Below, piece by piece: positions 35,308-43,359 of a DNA stretch of 64,000 nucleotides; the stretch's first letter is position 1; each line of letters starts with the position of its first letter. Location of the stretch: NCBI GenBank assembly GCA_002440825.1, contig DJVH01000001.1, forward strand, positions 3,392-67,391, written 5' to 3'. The translations under genes were made by a program, and so were the position numbers. Below the pieces are notes generated by a model. That model saw nothing but the letters and a program-made list of their open reading frames with translations, was not told where the DNA came from and did no database searches. Source of the stretch: Bacteriovoracaceae bacterium UBA6261 (GTDB lineage Bacteria > Bdellovibrionota > Bacteriovoracia > Bacteriovoracales > Bacteriovoracaceae).

Positions 35308-36231
35308 TTAATGGATTAATTTTACTTTATTTCTCTTTCTTACTTTTCGCGATTGATTCCGCAGTACTTCATTAAAATAATTTATAAAAATATCAATGTG
35401 GTCTTGGAGATGATTTTCCTTCTTCGTCGTGTTCCACGACCTTCGAAAAAGACGATTGATATTGGCTCGAAACATGGCAAGAATTTGGTTAATAGCAAAA
35501 AGCGGGTCAAATCTTTTTGACTTCAGTTCACCAAAACCAGCGACTGCTGCGCGCTCTCCCTTAAATTTCAAATGAGTTGATTTTGGATAATGCTTTTGAA
35601 TGAGTTCCGGGTACCTTTTATGCTCGTCAGTCTTAAATTCGGCATTCGGAGCAATGACAGGCCTGAGATTTTCAAGAAGTAAATCGAGATTTTTTGTGTG
35701 TTTATTCTTCCTCCTACCGTACTTTCTCCTCGAAATTTCCGCAATTTTTCCAAACGCCGGAATTTCTGAAACCACCGCACCTAAAATCAAGCGCTCCTTT
35801 GGGGCGATTACAACACTTACTGAAACTGGTTTCAATTTTGTGTGAACACTTGTTATAAGATCATCGAATTGTACCTGAATGGCTTTTTCCTCTTTCAAAA
35901 TTTTCTGACGTTCCCGCTCTGAATATCTTGCCTTTTTTGCAAGATATTCAATTTTTCGCTGAATCGTTTTGGGATGAAGCCCAAGGTTTAAGCTTAGGCG
36001 ATTCATTGATTTTCCACCGGCATAATCTTCTTTGATCCGCTGATTAAATCTTCGCTTTTTTTGACGGTATTCAAACTTGTGAGTTGAAGAAGAATATTTT
36101 TTCCCACAAATCTTACATTTGTAGCGCTGTACGAAGCGTGAGTCGTCAGCTCGAAAATAATGTCCGTCTTTTTTCTGAAAAACATTTTGAAGATAAATTT
36201 TGCATTCTTGATTTGGGCAGCCTGTGTTCAT
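35308..36231 (-). CDS. IS1-like transposase with N-terminal zinc ribbon
   Basis: 307 residues. N-terminal zinc ribbon (CPNQEC at 5-10, CKICGKKY near 39) and a helix-turn-helix (KSMNRLSLNLGLHPKTIQRKI, core LGLHPKTI). The catalytic-type region has Asp in VQFDDLI, Asp in FKTDEHKRYPELI, and a C-terminal helix with RANINRLFRRSWNTTKK that recalls the RLxRxTW-TTK segment of IS1-family transposases. The third acidic residue is not certain. The gene fills most of the IS-like element. Confidence 0.75.
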   Translation of the reverse strand: MNTGCPNQECKIYLQNVFQKKDGHYFRADDSRFVQRYKCKICGKKYSSSTHKFEYRQKKRRFNQRIKEDYAGGKSMNRLSLNLGLHPKTIQRKIEYLAKKARYSERERQKILKEEKAIQVQFDDLITSVHTKLKPVSVSVVIAPKERLILGAVVSEIPAFGKIAEISRRKYGRRKNKHTKNLDLLLENLRPVIAPNAEFKTDEHKRYPELIQKHYPKSTHLKFKGERAAVAGFGELKSKRFDPLFAINQILAMFRANINRLFRRSWNTTKKENHLQDHIDIFINYFNEVLRNQSRKVRKRNKVKLIH

Positions 36232-36345
36232 GAGAGGCTTTTAAGCAAATAAAAGAGCAAAAAAGAAAACGCTATCAATTGAAATTACAAGAAAAGAAAA
36301 ATTCCTCTATCAATTTTTGAATTAATATCTAACAAATTAAAACCC

Positions 36346-36364
36346 CACGGAAGTGGGGTAGTTT
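36346..36364. terminator. Hairpin with flanking A/T runs at the right end of the IS-like element
   Basis: CCCCAC, loop GGAA, GTGGGG, with AAAA to the left and TTTTT shortly to the right. It can act as a terminator for the cpaF-like gene (minus strand) and is also the element's terminal repeat. The left-end counterpart (35243-35256) lacks a T-run. Confidence 0.65.
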
Positions 36365-36378
36365 TTAAGAGTTAAAAA
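36365..36378. repeat. 14-bp direct repeat, right copy
   Basis: Identical to 35225-35238 and covering the stop codon of the cpaF-like gene (TAA, minus strand, 36372-36374). Confidence 0.75.
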
Positions 36379-37409
36379 TTTTCAAAGAAATTGTTCGGAA
36401 GTCCCCCGTCGCGCTGAAGGACATCAAAAGATTTTGGAGCGAGACCTTTAAATTGCAGAACTCCATCAATTCGTTCAGCAAGAGGCTGCATGAGGACTGT
36501 CGGGCCTTCCATGCCACACACTTCGATAATTTCCTGAATGACTCTATTGCCTTCGTTGTCGCGGCCTAATTGGACGATGAAGTTGATCGCTGAGGCCATC
36601 TGCTTTCTGACGACGACCAACGGGATTTCAAAACCTGCCAGAAGAAACAGCGTCTCCATTCTTGAAAGACATTCTCCTCCGGAATTCGCGTGAACTGAGG
36701 TCATGCTTCCTTCGTGACCTGTATTCATTGCCTGAAGCAAATCAAAAAGCTCTGCGCCTCTTGTTTCACCGATGATGATGCGGTCAGGTCTCATACGAAG
36801 CGTGTTCTTCACAAGGTCGCGCGTAGAGAGATGACTTTTAGACAGCAGCGCCTTTGCTCCCGATTCAAGTCTGACGACGTTTGGTAAATTAATTGAAAGC
36901 TCGAGCGTATCTTCAATGGTGATGACTCGATCAGTTTTTGGAATTTCATTGATGAGAAGATTGAGAAATGTTGTTTTACCAACACCTGTTCCCCCTGAAA
37001 CGACAATATTCAAACGTCCCTTGATCATGGCACGCAGAAGTTCAACCCATTTTGGTCCAAGGCCGAATACGACAGGATTTTGATCAAAGCTTGAAATGAA
37101 TTTCAAATATTTTCTGATGGAAATCGCTGGGCTCCCCTGAACAAAAGGTTCATTGATGATATTGATACGTGAGCCGTCAGGAAGATTTCCATCGAGAATC
37201 GGATTGTCTTTATCGCAGACTTTTTGATTCATGTTAGCGACTTCTGTGATGAAGGCATGAATGTCATTGGCGGGAAGATTGGCATTGAGTTGAATAAACT
37301 GTCCACCTCTTTCCACAAAAACATGTTTCGGTCCATTGATCAGAATTTCGGTAATGCCGCTTTTTTTGTTGAGGTCGTTGATGAGGTTCCAGATCGCGTT
37401 GTTTTGCAT
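36372..37409 (-). CDS. CpaF/VirB11-type secretion ATPase
   Basis: A 345-residue hexameric-type secretion ATPase. Walker A GGTGVGKTT (139-147), the acidic box EDTLEL, Asp box IGETRGAELFDLLQAMNTGHEGSMTSVHANS (core GETRG, HEGSMTS) and SRMETLFLLAG are all typical of CpaF/TadA, which power Tad pili. It is shorter than common CpaF proteins (about 430-500), with a reduced N-terminal region. No pilin, TadB/C or secretin genes are nearby; the only partner is the unknown 232-residue gene upstream (10-base gap). Target system unknown. CAGGAACGA precedes the ATG. Confidence 0.88.
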   Translation of the reverse strand: MQNNAIWNLINDLNKKSGITEILINGPKHVFVERGGQFIQLNANLPANDIHAFITEVANMNQKVCDKDNPILDGNLPDGSRINIINEPFVQGSPAISIRKYLKFISSFDQNPVVFGLGPKWVELLRAMIKGRLNIVVSGGTGVGKTTFLNLLINEIPKTDRVITIEDTLELSINLPNVVRLESGAKALLSKSHLSTRDLVKNTLRMRPDRIIIGETRGAELFDLLQAMNTGHEGSMTSVHANSGGECLSRMETLFLLAGFEIPLVVVRKQMASAINFIVQLGRDNEGNRVIQEIIEVCGMEGPTVLMQPLAERIDGVLQFKGLAPKSFDVLQRDGGLPNNFFENF

Positions 37410-37419
37410 TCGTTCCTGC

Positions 37420-38118
37420 CTAGGCCTGTGAAGTTACATCCATCGTAAATATTTCAGTGTCGTTTATAGAAGCACCGTAAGTAAGAAAATTCTGCATCAT
37501 CTGCTGCTGCTCGCTTGGAGACAAGAGAGCAAACATCGATTCATATCTCGAACCGCCTGAAAGAAGAGTATTCATTCGCTCAGTACCGAGAAAATGATCA
37601 TACTGAATCAGCTCCAGCATCAACCAATCGATGCGTGCCGATTTGGCCTTGGAGAATTTCATAAACTCAATGTGTTCATCACGAATGATAAGAGGATTTG
37701 TGTTCATTGAATCACTTCCCTTTTTCACCTGTATCAAACTCATCTTGGCATAAAATCCAAGAAGAAACGCACGGGAAAATCCGGGTGGTGTAAAATGGCG
37801 CAGTTTATTTTCAATGTTCACAATATCGGTCACGAGATTTAAATTGGCGGTGTCAGGAAATTTTCCGGTCATGGCGTATTCAATATAAACCGAAGCGAGT
37901 CTGTTTCTGATCCCCGCCCATCCAGCTATCGAAAGAATTTTTCCCAAAAAGCCATCGGGATCAATATCGCGGAAAACTTTCTTCACCAGCGCATTGAGTT
38001 CGCTGTTTTCATTGATGTACATTTCCAGGTTGGTATTGGTCCCGGTGGAATTCTGAATATTGCTTACCAGTAACCTAGTAAATTGTTCAGGCAGTGAAAC
38101 GTACGGAAGATTGAACAT
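37420..38118 (-). CDS. Hypothetical protein upstream of the CpaF-like ATPase
   Basis: 232 residues, soluble, no signal peptide. Mostly helical; contains LLVSNIQNS, LSIAGWAGIRNRLASVYIEY (about 62-82) and a C-terminal LLSPSEQQQMMQNFLT. No family recognised. AAGGAAA precedes the ATG. It is read with the ATPase (10-base gap), so it may be its regulator or partner. Divergent from the next unknown pair by 46 bases. Confidence 0.72.
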   Translation of the reverse strand: MFNLPYVSLPEQFTRLLVSNIQNSTGTNTNLEMYINENSELNALVKKVFRDIDPDGFLGKILSIAGWAGIRNRLASVYIEYAMTGKFPDTANLNLVTDIVNIENKLRHFTPPGFSRAFLLGFYAKMSLIQVKKGSDSMNTNPLIIRDEHIEFMKFSKAKSARIDWLMLELIQYDHFLGTERMNTLLSGGSRYESMFALLSPSEQQQMMQNFLTYGASINDTEIFTMDVTSQA

Positions 38119-38164
38119 GTTTTCCTTTTTGGTGTAAGTCCTGCTTATAGTTTATACTGAATTT

Positions 38165-38656
38165 ATGAAAATTCCTATTTTTGAAGAAATTCTCCTCTCC
38201 GATCTGACAGTGGAAAAACTGAAGATTATCATCTCTGATTCAAGGATTGGAAAAGTTCCTTGTTACATCAATCTGACGGAATTAAAAAAGGACGAAGCTG
38301 AAGCGCTTGTGCTTAATCTCGAGCAAATTACTCTCGAACACAACCTTCACCCGCTCTTTCCTTACCCGCTGTATATCGTTTCACCGGTGGCCTTAAAAAC
38401 CATTTTCCCTACAGTGAGAACGTTTAAGGATCTGCCTGAACACTACTTCAAAAAAGTAAAGCGCCCGAGCAATAAAGAGCTGCAACTGCTTAATAAGCTC
38501 TCGCTCAAAGTCGATAAGATCAAAAATCTTGAGCTGTATAAAATCATGGGCGATTTTAAAACGACGTCGCAGTCACAGCGCTCGCTGTATAATGCCAGCA
38601 AAGAGCTCTATTTCTACGAAACGTTAAATGCTAAACTGCTGGAAAAGAAAAAATGA
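38165..38656 (+). CDS. Hypothetical cytoplasmic protein
   Basis: 163 residues with no signal peptide or membrane segment. Features: IPIFEEILLSDLTVEKLK, CYINLTELKKDEAEALV, and a basic C-terminal half ending in a Lys run. No family recognised. It overlaps the next start by four bases (ATGA), so the two proteins are probably partners. Confidence 0.7.
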   Translation: MKIPIFEEILLSDLTVEKLKIIISDSRIGKVPCYINLTELKKDEAEALVLNLEQITLEHNLHPLFPYPLYIVSPVALKTIFPTVRTFKDLPEHYFKKVKRPSNKELQLLNKLSLKVDKIKNLELYKIMGDFKTTSQSQRSLYNASKELYFYETLNAKLLEKKK

Positions 38657-39033
38657 GTAAAAAAGTTGGGAATATCAATCTCACCAAAGAAGTAGTCGAC
38701 AACCTGAAAGGTTTTGAAGATGTCTTTGAAGATTACGTTGGCTCCGAAGAATTCAAAGATCGCGAGCGCCGCTCAAGTGAAAACCAGAAAGTCGGCGAAC
38801 AGTATGAACTTCAGCATTTTCTGGAACAGGAAAATGCGCGTCTCTCCGGCCTGGAAAGTTTTTTAACGAAAAAAATCCCGCTGAAGTTAAATTTTTCTCA
38901 AACAGATAAATTGATCAAAGTTCAAAATGATCGCAAAAAAGTTTTGTCCGAAAAACTCATTCCGGAAGTCAAACGCCTCGACTCTCCTTTGCAGAAGAAT
39001 CTCGCGTCGTTTTTTAATTCGCATTTTTCCTAA
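38653..39033 (+). CDS. Hypothetical protein whose 3' end is duplicated downstream
   Basis: 126 residues, highly charged and helical (QKVGEQYELQHFLEQENARLSGL, core EQYELQHF; LIKVQNDRKKVL), so a small coiled coil is likely. Coupled to the preceding gene by an ATGA overlap. The last 14 codons and stop (QKNLASFFNSHFS) lie in a 46-bp sequence repeated exactly at 39879-39924. The downstream copy would supply the same end and a TAG stop, so the original gene end probably lay there. Confidence 0.7.
   Translation: MSKKVGNINLTKEVVDNLKGFEDVFEDYVGSEEFKDRERRSSENQKVGEQYELQHFLEQENARLSGLESFLTKKIPLKLNFSQTDKLIKVQNDRKKVLSEKLIPEVKRLDSPLQKNLASFFNSHFS
38987..39032. repeat. 46-bp direct repeat, left copy
   Basis: Begins CTTTGCAGAAGAATCTCGCG and ends TTTTTCCTA. 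Identical over 46 bases to 39879-39924. It forms the 3' end of the gene at 38653. Confidence 0.92.
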
Positions 39034-39878
39034 AAATAAGTTTGGTTCCTGTAATTAATTAACATCCACCCCGATGAGCTTCACTAAGCTGCAAGTGACC
39101 ATCCTTGTCATATAATTTCTCAACTTTAATTGTCATTTCTTTAAGTTGTTCAGGAGTAACTTTAACTTCACTGCCTTCGCAATTAAAATCAGCATCGTTT
39201 TCCTTTCTAAAAGAAACCTCATCTCCTTGGAATTTTGTAAAAACAATTGTTCCGTAAGAATCCGATTCATACGAAGTTGTATATATTGTGGCTGGAACAA
39301 TATTGGAATTTGGCCCCATATCCTTTACTGGATTAATCCAAACAGCCGTAGCGAATGGACGTTTAGGCAATTGTATCCAATCCCCTTTTTTATCAGCGAC
39401 TGTAAAAACAAAAGACTGTCCATAATCGTGATACTCGCCGCCATCATCGGATTCAAACGCTGACTCAATATTCTTTTCATTAATATAGTAAGATTTGTAA
39501 CCTTTGGAGGGAGTAACAGTTAGCTTGATTTTTCCCAATTTTTTAGATTTCTCTTCAGGAGATTCATAAAGCGTATAGATGAAATCTCTACTTTTCATTT
39601 TTTCAGATTTACATTTTTCGTATAAATCCTTTTCTTTCATGGGACAAAGTTGAGGAAGTGAATTTCCAAGCTCAATGATTTCATATGCCTCTTTAGAAAT
39701 TAAAGAGATTGTCTGAGGTGGATTCAAATAAGCAAATGAAGTTTTCGCATAAAAGATAAAAAGCGCGAGATAATTCCATTTCACAATTGGCCTCCACTAA
39801 AAGATGTTTAATTTATTATAACTAAATTTTTATAGTGTGGAGGACAAGAAACTATCAAGTCTAGTGGCACCTTTTAGA
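39033..39878. mobile_element. Inserted segment carrying one gene, bounded by 46-bp repeats
   Basis: The segment between the repeats holds a single minus-strand secreted-protein gene and AT-rich flanks; no recombinase or transposase is visible. If the segment plus one repeat is removed, the gene at 38653 and the convergent gene ending at 39922 meet with overlapping stop codons (TAG/CTA). The layout resembles a site-specific or homologous integration that restored the 3' end of the target gene. The mechanism is unknown. Confidence 0.6.
39059..39784 (-). CDS. Secreted protein of unknown function in the repeat-bounded insertion
   Basis: 241 residues with a signal peptide (YLALFIFYAKTSFAY, cleavage near residue 18). 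The mature protein has Cys in LCPMKEKDLYEKC, FNCEGSE and a final GGC, and an extended strand-rich middle part with VFTVADKKGDWIQLP, which recalls SH3-like modules; this is not firm. The coding sequence and its surroundings are visibly more AT-rich than neighbouring genes. The only gene in the segment, so it is probably cargo. Confidence 0.72.
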   Translation of the reverse strand: MKWNYLALFIFYAKTSFAYLNPPQTISLISKEAYEIIELGNSLPQLCPMKEKDLYEKCKSEKMKSRDFIYTLYESPEEKSKKLGKIKLTVTPSKGYKSYYINEKNIESAFESDDGGEYHDYGQSFVFTVADKKGDWIQLPKRPFATAVWINPVKDMGPNSNIVPATIYTTSYESDSYGTIVFTKFQGDEVSFRKENDADFNCEGSEVKVTPEQLKEMTIKVEKLYDKDGHLQLSEAHRGGC

Positions 39879-39924
39879 CTTTGCAGAAGAATCTCGCGTC
39901 GTTTTTTAATTCGCATTTTTCCTA
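39879..39924. repeat. 46-bp direct repeat, right copy
   Basis: Exact copy of 38987-39032. Its last three bases are the stop codon (TAG) of the minus-strand gene ending at 39922. Confidence 0.92.
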
Positions 39925-41664
39925 GTGCTTGGTAATGGCGAGAATGATCGGGCCTCCGACGTGCTCGAAGTCTGCATCTTCCATTGTATCGATTTCGTAG
40001 CCTTCCAGGTGCGCCTTTAAAAGGTCTTGCAGATAGTTGTTGAAATCGAAAACATTTGAGAGTCCGAAAGTTTCGGCAAAATTCTGAATCTTTTTAAAAA
40101 GCTCCGGAGTCAGGACAAATTTTCCTTCTGAAGTAATGGTTTTAGAAGTAAAGCTTCTAAACTCATCAATCGTAAGCCCCAGTTTGTTCACGTTCTTCTC
40201 GTCAAAACTTCCCAGAAAGAAATTGGCAAAACTTGAAAGAAGAAGCGCCTCGAAATCAATCGATTCGACTGTGTAATTGAGGTAATAACTGTCTTGCAAC
40301 CGCCCTTCGTTTTTCAGTGTAGCGAAGGTCTCAAAAAACTTGCGGGCAAACGGAAGAAGCTCTCTCAAAGTTCTACTTTTGTAAGTCCAGAGTTCATACT
40401 CTTCCATTTCAATAATGGCCTGAGCGGAATCCTTTCCTTTTTGAGAAAACTTCACCGGCTCATCAAACGTATTGTCGAGGAAGTCCAGCCAGTAGTCGCC
40501 TAAAAATTTTTCATTTTCTGATTCAAACTGATTTAGCTGCAAAGCTTTTTTCAGATCTTTCAGATTGAATTTAATGAGTGAGTTTCCGATCTTATAGAGA
40601 TCTGTAAAATCAAAAAGAGTAAAAATGCCTTCTTCCGGAACATTGGGAAGAAATTCAGTTCTGATTTTTTCTGACTTCACATAATTAAAACCAAGAAGCA
40701 CCAGATTCTTTGTCTGCGCTCCGGTTCTGGTCATGGCCACAGAGCCTTTTTTCAAAGCATTTTTTGATTCAAGTCGGGCATTGATCAAACGGACAAAATT
40801 AAACTGAAGATAATCCGCTCGTTTTGTATCGGAAATTTTTAACAGCTCATCAATGACTTTTTTGAAATGATCTTTGAAGGCCACTAATGAGGAATTGTGC
40901 AGGTTTTGATTTTTAGAAATATCATCGAGCATTCCTGTCGCTGCACGCTTCTTTTTGATGAACTGATGAAGAAAATCAATATTGATGAAAGGATTTTCAA
41001 CTTCAAGCGCATCCATATAATCTACAAAACCGTAATCGCGCATGCGCTCTTTGCGGATTTGATATTCTTCTTCCTGCAAAGTCAGGAATGAATCTGAGAC
41101 GAGTTTAAATAAGAAAGTATAAGCGTTTTCAACACCCAACTCATAGTAAAGCTGACGGACAAGTGATCTGACTTCATCAACATATTCAAACTGATCGTCG
41201 AATTCAAACAACAGCATATTGTCGTCAGTCAGAAAGTAATTGTCGTGATCGGGGTAATTGGGATCTTCCGCATCGAAAGTCCAGATATTGAATTTGCTTT
41301 TGAGATACAGAAGGAACTGCTCGCTGGTGACGAAATCGCGCTTCACTTCATCCGAATCGGTCATTGAATAGGCCTTGATCCAGTAAGTGAAATGCTCGAC
41401 ATCGATTTCATCTTTTTGCCAGAGATCGATATCCAGAAATACTTCTCTTTGTTCTTTGGAAAATTTAGGAAGATACTCCGCAACCTTATCAAAAGGAAGC
41501 TTTCTGAGCGCAAGATAAGTCGGCTGCACAGGCAGCGCGCTTAAGTCTCCCGACTCTTCTACGTATTTTTCAATTTGATCCAGATGCGTGTAGGCATCCG
41601 ATTCGCGCATGAGTATCGTCAAAGGATCCATACCCTTTGACTTATCTTTAGGATCGATTGCCAT
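39922..41664 (-). CDS. Large hypothetical protein (possibly DUF6178-like)
   Basis: 580 residues, soluble, acidic and largely helical, without signal peptide or membrane segment. The N-terminal layout (LPVQPTYLALRKLP, DKVAEYLPKFSKEQREVFLDIDLWQKDEID) resembles a family of uncharacterised deltaproteobacterial proteins that I recall as DUF6178; this is from memory and tentative. GCGGGAG precedes the ATG. It is the last gene of a minus-strand run with two CxxCH proteins and a small membrane protein. Function unknown. Confidence 0.72.
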   Translation of the reverse strand: MAIDPKDKSKGMDPLTILMRESDAYTHLDQIEKYVEESGDLSALPVQPTYLALRKLPFDKVAEYLPKFSKEQREVFLDIDLWQKDEIDVEHFTYWIKAYSMTDSDEVKRDFVTSEQFLLYLKSKFNIWTFDAEDPNYPDHDNYFLTDDNMLLFEFDDQFEYVDEVRSLVRQLYYELGVENAYTFLFKLVSDSFLTLQEEEYQIRKERMRDYGFVDYMDALEVENPFINIDFLHQFIKKKRAATGMLDDISKNQNLHNSSLVAFKDHFKKVIDELLKISDTKRADYLQFNFVRLINARLESKNALKKGSVAMTRTGAQTKNLVLLGFNYVKSEKIRTEFLPNVPEEGIFTLFDFTDLYKIGNSLIKFNLKDLKKALQLNQFESENEKFLGDYWLDFLDNTFDEPVKFSQKGKDSAQAIIEMEEYELWTYKSRTLRELLPFARKFFETFATLKNEGRLQDSYYLNYTVESIDFEALLLSSFANFFLGSFDEKNVNKLGLTIDEFRSFTSKTITSEGKFVLTPELFKKIQNFAETFGLSNVFDFNNYLQDLLKAHLEGYEIDTMEDADFEHVGGPIILAITKH

Positions 41665-41681
41665 TAAAACTCCCGCTTAAA

Positions 41682-42071
41682 TTAGCGTTGGTTCGGGCGC
41701 TTCCATGGTCCGATAAAAAGAGCGATAAGCACGATAAAAAACACTACAATGTGAACAGCTTCAATGTGCCAGTGGCTCATTTCAACAAGCATTTTCTTAG
41801 GATAGTGCAATTCCGCTTTCGCTGGAATGAATGATGTAGGATAAACCTTCACCCCATTGATGATTTGTGGTTCAGGTTGTTTTGGATTCCAAGTTCCCCC
41901 GTGCTCGTTTGAAACGGCCGGTGCTTCTTTTGTGGCAGGAGCTTCTACACTTGTTCCAGATGCCGTAGCACCATGAACGTTTTCGTTTGCCGGTGCTGTT
42001 GGAACAGCAGGAGCAGCGTTAGTAGATGGGTTCTGAGCAGCAACAGGAGTTGTTGTCGTTTCGTTTGCCAT
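41682..42071 (-). CDS. Ala/Pro/Thr-rich protein with C-terminal membrane anchor
   Basis: 129 residues from the ATG at 42071, preceded by AAAGGAT. Residues 1-60 are Ala/Pro/Thr/Val-rich and probably disordered. The rest includes GGTWNPKQPEPQIINGVKVYP (core TWNPKQP) and a single hydrophobic helix (AVHIVVFFIVLIALFIGPW, about 106-124) just before the C-terminus, preceded by MSHWHIEA with two His. There is no signal peptide, so it could be a tail-anchored inner-membrane protein. It sits between the CxxCH genes and the large unknown gene, 17 bases before the latter. Confidence 0.7.
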   Translation of the reverse strand: MANETTTTPVAAQNPSTNAAPAVPTAPANENVHGATASGTSVEAPATKEAPAVSNEHGGTWNPKQPEPQIINGVKVYPTSFIPAKAELHYPKKMLVEMSHWHIEAVHIVVFFIVLIALFIGPWKRPNQR

Positions 42072-42165
42072 GGATAATCCTTTCAAAATTAACAGTTAAG
42101 ATTCTTCGATAATAAAAGAAGCTAAGCTAAAAACCAAGCAAAAATCATACTCAAGTCCAGGGTCT

Positions 42166-43356
42166 CTACTTCAGCACTTTTTTCAAGCGCTCAAGTTCTT
42201 TCTTTTCCTCGGAAGGAATATCCGTGCCTTTTGAGCCGCTAAACCCAAAAGTGATATTGTCCTCGTACTCCTGATAACATTTTTTGGCCCAAGCACTCTT
42301 CGGGTAAAGGGTAATACAATCTTTTAAATAAAGATCGCTTAGCGAGAAGAAATAGGACGTGGACAATCGTCTTTCGGCAATAGAGAGCCAATAAAGAATT
42401 TCTGGCGTCATTTTACCTCTCGGATGATCCGTCAGATATTTGGACAGAACTCCGGCAGAGATTAAAAGCGTCACATCTTTTTGACCAGTGGCCAGCAAAT
42501 CGCGTTTGGCCTCCAGCGGGACCAGGTACTTGTCGACAAAACTTGTGACTGATTTCACTTTGCGAGGATCAAACTTCTTCCATTCACCAAGATTCTTCAG
42601 CCAGTCCTCCATCGTCCCTTTCAAAGCTTTTGGCATGTTTTTGTGGTCGACGTATTTTTTTAAAACGGCCTCGGCCTTATCCGGATTAAACGTTATCTTG
42701 GTATAAATGGAAAGAATCCTGCGAAGGCTTGCTGAAAGCTCATGCTCAGGCATCATATGGGCATCTGCTTTTTCCAGAGCTGATTTAATGGTCAGTTCAA
42801 AATAAAAATCTGCTTCGCTGAAGCGGCGAACGAGATAAAGATAATTGGCATAAGCAAAATCAGATTCAAACTTTCCGCGCTTTTCTTTATTGAGAGCGTC
42901 TCCGAAAGCATTTTGAGAAATCGATTCCGGCAAGGCCGAATGGCAGGAAACGCAAAGAGCAGTCACTGCTTTCAGACGGCTTTGAGCGAAAACAAAATTT
43001 TGCGATTTGATAGAATTGATTGTTTCGTCGAGATGGGTATTAATCGTTTCCAGACTTGGCCGAAAGCCAGGCTTCTGAAAAAACTCGACGTGTTTTGCTC
43101 CCTGAAACGCATGGCTGATCTCGGTCAGATTTTTGATCAACTCTTTTTGATTTGCAGTTTCTTTAAAGAGATCAGCGGCATTTTTATCGGCATAAACATA
43201 GGGAATAATTTTTACGAATGAATCGTAGACATTGTTCATGACTGTTTTAGCGACAACAATTTCTTCAGGCTTTGGGGCAGGACCTGGAAGCTGCGCTGTC
43301 GCGAGGGATGAAGACACAACGGCCAGCGAAATAACGAACCACGACTTTAAGTGCAT
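42166..43356 (-). CDS. Exported single-CxxCH protein with helical repeats (paralogue 2)
   Basis: 396 residues with a signal peptide (cleavage near AQ, residue 21). CVSCH at 135-139 is a covalent haem-binding motif typical of cytochrome c in the periplasm. The rest is helical with TPR-like stretches (LVRRFSEADFYFELTIKSALEK, core FSEADFYF). The C-terminus YWLSIAERRLSTSYFFSLSDLYLKDCI (core FFSLSDLYL) aligns with the neighbouring paralogue. No second haem motif, so it probably carries one haem or binds metal. Three bases after the paralogue's stop. Confidence 0.75.
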   Translation of the reverse strand: MHLKSWFVISLAVVSSSLATAQLPGPAPKPEEIVVAKTVMNNVYDSFVKIIPYVYADKNAADLFKETANQKELIKNLTEISHAFQGAKHVEFFQKPGFRPSLETINTHLDETINSIKSQNFVFAQSRLKAVTALCVSCHSALPESISQNAFGDALNKEKRGKFESDFAYANYLYLVRRFSEADFYFELTIKSALEKADAHMMPEHELSASLRRILSIYTKITFNPDKAEAVLKKYVDHKNMPKALKGTMEDWLKNLGEWKKFDPRKVKSVTSFVDKYLVPLEAKRDLLATGQKDVTLLISAGVLSKYLTDHPRGKMTPEILYWLSIAERRLSTSYFFSLSDLYLKDCITLYPKSAWAKKCYQEYEDNITFGFSGSKGTDIPSEEKKELERLKKVLK

Positions 43357-43359
43357 TGA

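Larger units (their letters stand above)
35238..36364 (-). mobile_element. IS-like element with IS1-type transposase and palindromic terminal repeats
   Basis: About 1.13 kb. The left end ACTGGCCCACTTGAGTGGGG (35238-35257) and the inverted right end ACTACCCCACTTCCGTGGGG (reverse complement of 36343-36362) match at 16 of 20 positions. Each end is itself a hairpin (CCCAC...GTGGG). Identical 14-bp repeats lie outside at 35225-35238 and 36365-36378, so exact borders are uncertain by two or three bases. One transposase gene on the minus strand. The element sits between two convergent genes whose stop codons both fall in the 14-bp repeat. Confidence 0.68.
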
